Positions 35,546-42,217 of a stretch of DNA of 64,000 bases are shown piece by piece. This DNA is from an uncultured Propionimicrobium sp. Its GTDB lineage: Bacteria; Actinomycetota; Actinomycetes; Propionibacteriales; Propionibacteriaceae. The position numbers and the translations under genes were made by a program. The stretch is taken from assembly GCA_946221385.1 (NCBI GenBank), contig CAMIGX010000004.1:1-64000 (forward strand), in the 5' to 3' direction. Numbering within the stretch: the first letter of the stretch is position 1; every line of letters starts with the position of its first letter. The notes under the pieces are model-generated. The model saw only the letters and a list, made by a program, of their open reading frames with translations. It had not been told where the DNA came from and did not search any database.

Positions 35546-35692
35546 CTGCTGCGTTTGGAATGTTGGACATCGGTGAAGATCGACCTATCCCGTTGGGCAT
35601 CGTCGTAGCCATTCAGAACACCAACCTGAATCCTGGCGCCCCGTCTCTTGGCCACCGACATAATGTGCTGTGCCCGCATGTGCGCTTGCTGA
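35546..35692 (+). repeat. Diverged copy of the cysteine-leader repeat
   Basis: This stretch aligns along its whole length, by eye roughly three quarters identical, with 39215-39370 in the same orientation. The copy keeps the Cys/Met-rich coding end (35648-35692 reads MATDIMCCARMCAC with a TTG start). It has decayed at the control end: the -10 box is CATCGT instead of TATACT, the ATG is ATT (35611) and 2 nt are missing in the middle. No plus-strand gene follows, so it looks like an orphan pseudo-leader at the left edge of the copper cluster. Confidence 0.75.
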
Positions 35693-35786
35693 CGGCGCTT
35701 ATTCGTTCACCGGTTTGAGAAAACTCCGACCCTGCAGATTTCGCCTTAGCGTGTAGCCCGTGGCGGCCTTGGGTGCAGCAGGCTGG

Positions 35787-36428
35787 TCACTTCGTCAGAA
35801 GACTTTTGCCTTTGGCTTGTAGGAGTCGTTCCATCTCTTGCATCTCAGCGGTTTGGACGTCGATCATTTGTTGGGCTAGGTCCACTAGCGGCTGGTAGCC
35901 GCCGTAGTCGATTTGGTCTTGGGTCATGTCAACTGCACCTGCGTGATGGAAATGCATCAGTTGAAGGAAGAGGGTGTCTGCTTCCTCGCCGGTAAGTGTT
36001 TTCAGCTGGTTCAACTGTTCTGGAGTGAGCATGCCATTGGCAATGTGATTGGCATGTTGTGTCATCAAGTCCTGTTGGTTCCATTGCTCAGCCCAGCCGA
36101 CCATGGTGTCGATTTCTTCTTGTTGACCGACTTTAATCCGGGTGGCTAAGTCCGCTGTGGCCGCACTGGTGCCCTCGGCGGCCAGGATGATCTCGCTCAT
36201 CTCCACAGCTTGTTGGTGATGTGGTGTCATCATCCCCAGAAAATGTAAATCCACCCCGTTGACTTCTGCGGGTTGCTTGGTCCCGGCTGTCACCGCCGTA
36301 CCATCCTTGTCGGTTCGGGGGGCGGTTGGGGCATTTTGGTCTTGTGCAGCGCACGAGACCATACTTACCCCCAGAATCACAACGGCAATCGAGCCAGTGA
36401 TGCGGTGGCGTAGTGGTTTTCTTGTCAT
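35787..36428 (-). CDS. DUF305 lipoprotein, copper-cluster
   Basis: 213 residues. Signal peptide with lipobox VSC at about residue 26. The DUF305 domain has HFLGMMTPHHQQAVEMSE near 82-99 and LMHFHHAGAVDMT further on, so it carries two His/Met-rich clusters typical of periplasmic or extracytoplasmic copper binding (CopM-like). It lies downstream of csoR and copB on the same strand and has its own CsoR-type operator (36478-36496), which supports a copper-resistance role. Confidence 0.88.
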   Translation of the reverse strand: MTRKPLRHRITGSIAVVILGVSMVSCAAQDQNAPTAPRTDKDGTAVTAGTKQPAEVNGVDLHFLGMMTPHHQQAVEMSEIILAAEGTSAATADLATRIKVGQQEEIDTMVGWAEQWNQQDLMTQHANHIANGMLTPEQLNQLKTLTGEEADTLFLQLMHFHHAGAVDMTQDQIDYGGYQPLVDLAQQMIDVQTAEMQEMERLLQAKGKSLLTK

Positions 36429-36477
36429 GAATAGAGCCTTCCAAGGACTGAAGCATCTGATGTAGTGGCAAAATAGG

Positions 36478-36496
36478 GATACCCCCTCAGGGTATC
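36478..36496. promoter_or_regulatory. CsoR-type operator upstream of the DUF305 gene
   Basis: GATACCCCCTCAGGGTATC is a dyad of 7-base arms (GATACCC/GGGTATC) around 5 bases, 50 nt before the ATG. It has the same architecture as the site before copB. Confidence 0.8.
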
Positions 36497-36526
36497 ACCT
36501 GGCGTTTGTGACATGCACTTTGGCAT

Positions 36527-36838
36527 TTAGGAGCGAACGAGGCGGGCGATGGCGTCGGCGGCCTCGGTGAGTTTTTCTTCGGCTGCTGGCCCGCCGGTTT
36601 GAACTGCACGGGTAACGCAGTGGCGCACATGGTCATCAAGCAGGCTCAGTGCGACGTTGTTCAAAGCTGAGGTGATGGAACTGATTTGGGTGAGGATGTC
36701 AATGCAGTAGGCCTCTTCATCGATCATGCGATGGATCCCGCGGGCTTGGCCTTCAATGCGTTTCAATCGGGCCAGGTAGCGGTCCTTGTCACTGATATAG
36801 CCGTGGCCAGCTGATTCAGCATGCGGAGTATTGGTCAT
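36527..36838 (-). CDS. csoR: Copper-sensing repressor CsoR
   Basis: 103 residues. The all-helical CsoR/RcnR family with the Cu(I) ligands in order: Cys in EEAYCIDILTQI, then His and Cys in DDHVRHCV. Copper binding releases the repressor from GC-rich dyads. Two matching dyads flank this cluster. An AGGAAAG site precedes the ATG, and the gene follows copB by 48 nt. Confidence 0.95.
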   Translation of the reverse strand: MTNTPHAESAGHGYISDKDRYLARLKRIEGQARGIHRMIDEEAYCIDILTQISSITSALNNVALSLLDDHVRHCVTRAVQTGGPAAEEKLTEAADAIARLVRS

Positions 36839-36886
36839 GGGTCTACTTTCTTTCCTGCGCCAGTGTTGTCACAGCGTTGCCTCATG

Positions 36887-39064
36887 CTATGCGTCCACTG
36901 ATTCGGGTGTCCGGTCCAGCGTCCTGGCGACGCTGGCAGCGGGGGTCAGATCCAAGCGACGCAGCAACTGGGCATTGAGGGCGACCACCACCGTGGAGGC
37001 CGACATCAAGATCGCCCCCACACTCATCGGCAGCACGAACCCGATCGGCGCCAACACTCCGGCGGCCAGGGGGACGGCTGCGATGTTGTAGCCAGCAGCC
37101 CACCACAGATTCTGCTTCATTTTCCGGTAACTGGCCTCGGAGAGCTCAAACACCGATAAGACCGACCGGGGATCCGAGGAGGCCAGGATGACCCCAGCCG
37201 AGCCGATAGCCACATCGGTGCCGGCACCAATGGCGATGCCCACATCGGCCTGAGCCAAGGCTGGGGCATCGTTGACCCCATCACCGACCATGGCCACTTT
37301 GCGGCCCTCGGCTTGGAGTTCGGCGACCTTGGCAGCCTTATCTTCGGGCCGGACCCCAGCGAAGACCCGGTCAATGCCTAGTTCTTGGGCCACGTTCTGG
37401 GCCACGGCTTGGGCGTCGCCGGTGATCATCACGACCTGGACCCCGCGGGCATGCAGGGCATCGACGGTGTCACGGGATTCAGGTCGTATTTCATCAGCTA
37501 GGCGAAGCGCGCCAATCACCTGGCCATCGGCCAGCACGTGCAGAATGATCGCGCCTTCGTCGCGCCACTGCTCAGCAATCGCTAATTCGTCTTGGGAGTG
37601 GTGGTCTAACAGGTAGGGGCCCCCGACCTCAATGACCGTGTCATTCACCGTAGCTTTGACGCCTACCGCTGGGGAAGAGGAAAAATCAGTGGCGCCAGGT
37701 ACGTCGATGTTGCGGGTCCGGGCAGCGCCGACAATGGCCCGCGCTAAGGGGTGCTCGCTGTCTGCTTCTGCAGCAGCAGCCAACGCCAAGAGCTCATCTT
37801 TGGTCCGATCACCCTCGGGGTGGATTCCGGTGACGGTGGGCTCACCCTTGGTCAAGGTGCCGGTTTTATCGAACAGCACCGAATCGACGGTGCGCATCGA
37901 TTCCAGCGCCAAGCGATCTTTGATCAACACTCCGCCACGAGCTGCTCGTTCGGTTGCAATCGATACCACTAGCGGAATGGCGAGGCCCAAGGCGTGCGGG
38001 CAGGCAATGACCAGAACCGTAATGGCGCGTACTACGGCCTCCTCGGGCCTGCCCAAGATGGACCACACCAGCGCGGTGATTACTGCAGCGCCGAGGGCGA
38101 ACCAGAACAACCAGCCTGCGGCGGTATCGGCGATGCGTTGGGCTTTGGACGAGGAGGCTTGGGCGTCGGCGACCAGTTTTTGAATACCCGCCAGCGTGGT
38201 GTCTTCTCCAATGGCGGTGACTTTGACCCGCAGCCCGGAATCTGTGGCCACCGTGCCGGCCACCACGTGGTCGTTCGGCCCGCGTCGGACGGTTCTGGAT
38301 TCCCCGGTGACCATGGATTCATCCATCGAGGCACTACCATCGACGATCTGGCCATCGGCCGGGACCGCAGCCCCCGGCCGCACAATGACAATATCTCCGA
38401 CGACCAAATCCGCCGGAGCGACGGTAACGATGTCATCGCCGTCGATCTTCTCGGCTTCATCCGGTAGCAGGGCGGCCAGGGAGTCTAAGGCGGAGGTTGT
38501 TTGGGCCAGTGATCGCATTTCAATCCAGTGGCCTAACAACATGATGACCACCAGCAGGGCCAGTTCCCACCAGAAGTTCAGCTGTTGATCCAAGATGCCC
38601 AGGGTGGCGCCCCAGGAAGCAATGAAGGCCACCGTGATGGCTAACCCGATTAGCAGCATCATGCCCGGTTGTCGGGTCCGGAGCTCGGAGACGGCCCCAG
38701 TCAAGAAGGGCCAGCCACCCCAGAAATAGATGACCGTGCCCAGGATCGGCGATACCCACCGCACCCACTCCGCGTCAGGCAATTGATAGCTCAACAGCTG
38801 AGCGAACATCGGATTGAAGGCGACCACTGGAATCCCCAGCGCCAACATGATCCAAAATAACCGCCGGAATTGTCCGACATGATCGCCATGGTCCCCGTTG
38901 CCGTGTCCGGCATGGCCGCCGTGGTCCCCGTGGCCATGTCCGGCATGTCCGCCAGGCATCTGGTGGCCGACATGGTGCTGGCCCTCCTGGCCGTGCCCGC
39001 CCGAGGCGTGTTTGTTATGCTCATGCCCGTCGTTGCCCATGTCGCCCAATTCGCTGGTGTGCAT
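36887..39064 (-). CDS. copB: Copper-translocating P1B-type ATPase (CPH type)
   Basis: 725 residues from the ATG at 39064, which has GGGAG 8 nt upstream; an ATG at 39085 lacks a site. An N-terminal His/Gly-rich stretch (GHGHGDHGGHAGHGNGDH) binds metal. The intramembrane CPH motif (VIACPHALGLAIP), the phosphorylation site DKTGTLTKGEP and GDGVNDAPALAQADVGIAIG are present. CPH, and not CPC, is typical of the CopB (P1B-3) branch. It exports copper. Confidence 0.95.
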   Translation of the reverse strand: MHTSELGDMGNDGHEHNKHASGGHGQEGQHHVGHQMPGGHAGHGHGDHGGHAGHGNGDHGDHVGQFRRLFWIMLALGIPVVAFNPMFAQLLSYQLPDAEWVRWVSPILGTVIYFWGGWPFLTGAVSELRTRQPGMMLLIGLAITVAFIASWGATLGILDQQLNFWWELALLVVIMLLGHWIEMRSLAQTTSALDSLAALLPDEAEKIDGDDIVTVAPADLVVGDIVIVRPGAAVPADGQIVDGSASMDESMVTGESRTVRRGPNDHVVAGTVATDSGLRVKVTAIGEDTTLAGIQKLVADAQASSSKAQRIADTAAGWLFWFALGAAVITALVWSILGRPEEAVVRAITVLVIACPHALGLAIPLVVSIATERAARGGVLIKDRLALESMRTVDSVLFDKTGTLTKGEPTVTGIHPEGDRTKDELLALAAAAEADSEHPLARAIVGAARTRNIDVPGATDFSSSPAVGVKATVNDTVIEVGGPYLLDHHSQDELAIAEQWRDEGAIILHVLADGQVIGALRLADEIRPESRDTVDALHARGVQVVMITGDAQAVAQNVAQELGIDRVFAGVRPEDKAAKVAELQAEGRKVAMVGDGVNDAPALAQADVGIAIGAGTDVAIGSAGVILASSDPRSVLSVFELSEASYRKMKQNLWWAAGYNIAAVPLAAGVLAPIGFVLPMSVGAILMSASTVVVALNAQLLRRLDLTPAASVARTLDRTPESVDA

Positions 39065-39096
39065 TTCGTTAGCTCCCTTCGGCATACTGGATACTC

Positions 39097-39115
39097 TATA
39101 CCCCTATAGGGTATA
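39097..39115. promoter_or_regulatory. CsoR-type operator upstream of copB
   Basis: TATACCCCTATAGGGTATA is a dyad with 7-base arms (TATACCC/GGGTATA) around 5 bases, 32 nt before the copB ATG. It shares the TACCC-N5-GGGTA core with 36478-36496. Confidence 0.82.
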
Positions 39116-39264
39116 TCGCGAATGATCGCCTAGGCACGCTGCCCTTTCAGGATGGCTGACAGCTCTAAATGAACTTTCAGCCGCCAGACTCTTGCCGGGA
39201 GCCGAAGCGTCCAGTTGCTGTGTTTCGAATGTTGCCCATCGGCGAAGATCGGCCAACCCGTGGC

Positions 39265-39270
39265 TATACT
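39265..39270 (+). promoter_or_regulatory. -10 box of the cysteine leader
   Basis: TATACT lies 7 nt before the leader ATG at 39278, which predicts a leaderless mRNA. No clear -35 hexamer is seen. Confidence 0.7.
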
Positions 39271-39277
39271 CGTCGCC

Positions 39278-39370
39278 ATGCACAGCATCAACCTGAATGT
39301 TCTGGTGGCCCGTTCGTCGGCTACCGACATGATGTGCTGTGCCTGCATGTGCGCTCGCTGCTGTCGCTGA
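39278..39370 (+). CDS. Cysteine-rich leader peptide, probable cysteine attenuator
   Basis: 30 residues. The last 13 read MMCCACMCARCCR, six Cys and three Met, directly before the stop. No ribosome-binding site is present; the ATG follows a -10 box by 7 nt, so translation would start at the 5' end of the mRNA. 175 nt downstream lies a cystine-type substrate-binding protein gene. Polycysteine leaderless short ORFs in mycobacteria are known to control downstream sulfur genes by ribosome stalling when cysteinyl-tRNA is low; the same role is inferred here. It is new to me as a sequence: the ATD-x-MCCA-x-MCA block is shared with the copy at 35648. Confidence 0.78.
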   Translation: MHSINLNVLVARSSATDMMCCACMCARCCR

Positions 39371-39415
39371 TCGGTTGAGCTAGAACGCAGCCCGCACAAT
39401 TCCAAAACGTCTACC

Positions 39416-39462
39416 CGGCCCGTAATGTTCGGCCATTGGGCCCGGCAGCCCAGCGCGCTGCC
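39416..39462 (+). promoter_or_regulatory. Alternative hairpins in the cystine-transporter leader
   Basis: GGCAGC (39444-39449) pairs with GCTGCC (39457-39462), and GGCC-ATTG-GGCC (39431-39442) forms a competing stem. An outer CCGGCCC (39416-39422) can pair with GGGCC-C-GG near 39438. No U-run follows, so control may be Rho-dependent or translational. Confidence 0.4.
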
Positions 39463-39545
39463 TGCTTGCTCACCTGATCTTCCGCCGATCAACGGCAACA
39501 TCTCGCCCACATCATGCTCAAACCCGACCCGACAAGGAACGAAAT

Positions 39546-40364
39546 ATGCAATTGACTAGACGCAATGTATTGGCTGGCCTCGTGGTTGGATCCGCAGCTA
39601 TGGCGCTCAGTGCCTGTGGCGGTGGGGATGGCGGCTCAGCTGCAGACCCACAAAAGTTGACCGGCGTACTGGAGCGGGTCAAGGAGAATGGCGAACTGCG
39701 TATCGGCATGGAGGGCGTTTATGCTCCCTATGGCTATCACGAAGGCGACAAGCTAGTCGGCATCGAGAAGGAAATTGGTGACGCAGTCGCGGCCGCTCTA
39801 GGAGTCAAAGCCAAATACGTCGAGACCAAGTGGGATTCGCTGATCGCCGGTATCGACGTCAATAAATACGACGTCGTTTTCAACAACATCGCCGCCACGC
39901 CCGCGCGAAAGGAGAAGTACGACTTCTCGATCCCGTACCTGCGGGTATCGGGACGAGCAGCAGTGCCGAAGAACTCCACCATCGCGACATTGGCTGACAT
40001 TAAGGGCAAGAAGGCTGCCCAGACCGCGACGTCCAACTGGAACAAGGAAGCCAGCAATCTCGGCGCTGAGATCGTCATCGTCGATGGCTTCGTGCAGGGC
40101 GTGGAATTGATCAGCAGCGGCCGGGCTGACGTCACCTTGAACGATTACATCAGCTTCCAGCAGTACCTGAAGAAGCATCCGGATGCGCCGATCAAGCTGC
40201 TCGACGAGGAAGTGCCGATCGATACCACCATCTGCGCACTGATCAACAAGGGCAATGACGACTTCAAGGCAGAGCTGGATAAAGCCTTGCAGAAACTGAT
40301 TACCGACGGCTCGATCGCGAAGATCACCGATAAGTACACCGGTCAAGATCTGTCACCGCGCTGA
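39546..40364 (+). CDS. Cystine/amino acid ABC transporter substrate-binding lipoprotein
   Basis: 272 residues, AAGGAA 6 nt before the ATG. The signal has an RR pair (LTRRNVLAGLVVG) and a lipobox LSAC at about residue 22, so Tat export of a lipoprotein is possible. SBP family 3 fold (ELRIGMEGVYAPYGYHEG ... KWDSLIAGIDVNKYDVVFNNI), closest in motif to the cystine-binding FliY/TcyA group. Followed by its permease. The Cys-rich leader upstream supports cystine as the ligand. Confidence 0.88.
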   Translation: MQLTRRNVLAGLVVGSAAMALSACGGGDGGSAADPQKLTGVLERVKENGELRIGMEGVYAPYGYHEGDKLVGIEKEIGDAVAAALGVKAKYVETKWDSLIAGIDVNKYDVVFNNIAATPARKEKYDFSIPYLRVSGRAAVPKNSTIATLADIKGKKAAQTATSNWNKEASNLGAEIVIVDGFVQGVELISSGRADVTLNDYISFQQYLKKHPDAPIKLLDEEVPIDTTICALINKGNDDFKAELDKALQKLITDGSIAKITDKYTGQDLSPR

Positions 40365-40379
40365 ATTAATTGATCTGAC

Positions 40380-41039
40380 ATGGATAGAGCCATTGAGCTA
40401 TGGGGATCGTCGCTTGGCCCGCTATTGCGGGCCACGCTAACCGCGACGATCCCCTTGAGCATCATCTGTTTCATCATCGCGCTCGCGTTGGGATCGCTGG
40501 TTGCGTTGACCCGCTTCAATCGCATCCCGGTGCTGTCCCAACTGGGTGCAATTTACGTTTGGGTCTTCCGGGGCACCCCGCTATTGGTTCAGCTGTTCAT
40601 CGTCTTCTATGGCTTGCCAAAGTTGGGCGTCGCGCTGGACGCCTGGACCGCGGCGATCATTACCTTGTCGCTAAACACCGGTGCTTATGCCTCAGAAGCT
40701 ATCCGAGCCGCAATATCGGCAATCCCGAAAGGTCAATGGGAAGCTGCTGCTTCGCTCGGCCTTTCCAGCTGGCATACGCACACTAAAGTCATCGCCCCAC
40801 AGACGGTGCGAATCGCGCTGCCGCCGCTTGGTAATGACTTCATCGACTTGGTCAAGGGCACCTCATTGACCGCATCCATCACCGTCGTCGAGGTCTTCTT
40901 GGTTGGTCAACGAATCGCCGCGGCGACTTTTGAGCCGCTGGTCTTGTACGTCGAAGTAGCTGCGATCTATTTGGTCATCAACACCGTCTTGACTTGGGCG
41001 CAATCGAGGTTGGAGCGTCGTTTCAGTCGATATGTCTAG
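40380..41039 (+). CDS. Amino acid ABC transporter permease
   Basis: 219 residues, about 5 membrane segments. The polar amino acid permease motif EAAASLGLSSWHTHTKVIAPQT is the EAA loop that contacts the ATPase. FRGTPLLVQLFIVFYGLP is the family hallmark. It starts 15 nt after the substrate-binding gene. The ATP-binding subunit is absent from this locus, since hisF follows after 97 nt. Confidence 0.9.
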   Translation: MDRAIELWGSSLGPLLRATLTATIPLSIICFIIALALGSLVALTRFNRIPVLSQLGAIYVWVFRGTPLLVQLFIVFYGLPKLGVALDAWTAAIITLSLNTGAYASEAIRAAISAIPKGQWEAAASLGLSSWHTHTKVIAPQTVRIALPPLGNDFIDLVKGTSLTASITVVEVFLVGQRIAAATFEPLVLYVEVAAIYLVINTVLTWAQSRLERRFSRYV

Positions 41040-41124
41040 CTGGTGGAAGCGGTTGGGATCGGATTCGCGGGCATCGGCTGTCAGGCGTTTCGGGCGTGGC
41101 CGATTCGATATCTGTCCGAGTCGC

Positions 41125-41130
41125 TACAGT
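41125..41130 (+). promoter_or_regulatory. -10 box of hisF
   Basis: TACAGT lies 6 nt before the GTG at 41137. Confidence 0.5.
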
Positions 41131-41136
41131 GACCAC

Positions 41137-41901
41137 GTGGGATTAGCTGTTCGCGTCATACCCTGCCTCGATGTCGCTGATGGGCGGGTCGTCAAGGGCG
41201 TCAATTTCGAAAATCTCCGCGACGCCGGCGACCCGGTCGAGTTAGCTGCCCAATACAGCGCGCAAGGCGCTGATGAGGTGACCTTCTTAGACATCTCCGC
41301 GTCCGTCGAAGGGCGCGCGACGACCCGCGAAATGGTGGAACGCTGCGCTGAGCAGGTCTTCATCCCGCTGACCGTCGGCGGTGGGGTGCGCAGCGTCGAA
41401 GACGTCGACGCATTGCTGCGCAGCGGGGCGGATAAGGTCGGCGTCAACACAGCGGCGATCGCTAACCCCCAGCTGATTGACGACATCGTGGCTCGCTTCG
41501 GTTCGCAAGTGCTGGTGTTGAGCGTCGACGCCCGACGCGAAGCCGGGCAGCCCTCCGGTTTTGGCGTCACGACCCACGGTGGCTGCCGATCCGCTGGGCT
41601 GGACGCCTTGGCATGGTTGCGCGAAGCAAGCGACCGGGGGATCGGCGAGGTGCTGCTCAATTCGATGGACGCAGACGGCACCACGTCCGGTTTTGATATA
41701 GAAATGATCCAAGCAGCCCGTCAGATTACCCAAGTGCCGTTAATCGCATCGGGTGGGGCAGGGCAGGCGCAGGACTTCGTCGTTGCAGCGCAAGCTGGCG
41801 CGGACGCCGTCTTAGCGGCCAGCGTCTTCCACTTCCAGCAGCTGACCATCGGCCAAGTCAAGCAGGCAATGCACGACGCCGGATTGACAGTGCGAATTTA
41901 G
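41137..41901 (+). CDS. hisF: Imidazole glycerol phosphate synthase subunit HisF
   Basis: 254 residues from the GTG at 41137; the frame is open to 41032 but similarity begins at VRVIPCLDVADGRVVKGVNF. The two catalytic Asp residues sit in PCLDVADGR and VLSVDARR. The beta-alpha barrel repeats are complete. HisF makes imidazole glycerol phosphate and AICAR with HisH. It stands apart from other his genes in this window. Confidence 0.94.
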   Translation: MGLAVRVIPCLDVADGRVVKGVNFENLRDAGDPVELAAQYSAQGADEVTFLDISASVEGRATTREMVERCAEQVFIPLTVGGGVRSVEDVDALLRSGADKVGVNTAAIANPQLIDDIVARFGSQVLVLSVDARREAGQPSGFGVTTHGGCRSAGLDALAWLREASDRGIGEVLLNSMDADGTTSGFDIEMIQAARQITQVPLIASGGAGQAQDFVVAAQAGADAVLAASVFHFQQLTIGQVKQAMHDAGLTVRI

Positions 41902-42042
41902 CGTCTGCAGACTGCTGTGCTCATCACGTGCGTCCACCACGACGTTATGCGTCCTCCAGTTGCTCAAGCTCTCCAAGCACAGCGGCAACGACCTTGGCGT
42001 CCAAATTTTGAGAAAATCCATGCTCGCGGTCTGATCAGCCAT

Positions 42043-42048
42043 TAGTCT
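42043..42048 (+). promoter_or_regulatory. -10 box of the ilv leader
   Basis: TAGTCT lies 7 nt before the ATG at 42056, the same geometry as the cysteine leader. Confidence 0.65.
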
Positions 42049-42055
42049 CAAGCGC

Positions 42056-42085
42056 ATGCAACAGCCAGTGATTGTACTGAGCTAG
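42056..42085 (+). CDS. ilvBNC leader peptide
   Basis: ATG CAA CAG CCA GTG ATT GTA CTG AGC TAG encodes MQQPVIVLS. The run Val-Ile-Val-Leu contains all three branched-chain amino acids and precedes a hairpin and a terminator before ilvB. This is the layout of ribosome-mediated attenuation, described for ilvBNC in Corynebacterium and similar actinobacteria. Leaderless translation is likely. Confidence 0.75.
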   Translation: MQQPVIVLS

Positions 42086-42112
42086 CGCTTCGTCGCTGAT
42101 CAGACGAAGCGC
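42085..42112 (+). promoter_or_regulatory. Pause or antiterminator hairpin of the ilv leader
   Basis: GCGCTTCGTC (42085-42094) pairs perfectly with GACGAAGCGC (42103-42112) over an 8-nt loop. The stop codon of the leader peptide overlaps the first base of the stem, so a ribosome at the Val/Ile/Leu codons would decide folding. Confidence 0.75.
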
Positions 42113-42113
42113 C

Positions 42114-42146
42114 CCCTCGCATGCCAACCGGCGGCGAGGGTTTTTT
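42114..42146 (+). terminator. ilv attenuator terminator
   Basis: CCCTCGC (42114-42120) pairs with GCGAGGG (42134-42140), an inner GCC-AACC-GGC adds length, and TTTTTT follows. It stands 72 nt before ilvB. Confidence 0.88.
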
Positions 42147-42217
42147 GTTGCAGCGCGAGCACAAAGCCTTGCAGGATGCGATAGGACAGCTGCTGACCAG
42201 CTGAGGAAGGAAACGCG

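Larger units (their letters stand above)
39215..39370 (+). repeat. Intact cysteine-leader repeat
   Basis: Right-hand member of an imperfect direct-repeat pair with 35546-35692. It contains the promoter box and the whole leader ORF. The pair flanks the copper genes. Confidence 0.75.

Noticed and set aside
35530..35679. Upstream extension of the aldo/keto reductase
   Set aside because: The extra residues are the antisense of the diverged leader repeat, and family similarity begins at MEFRYLG.
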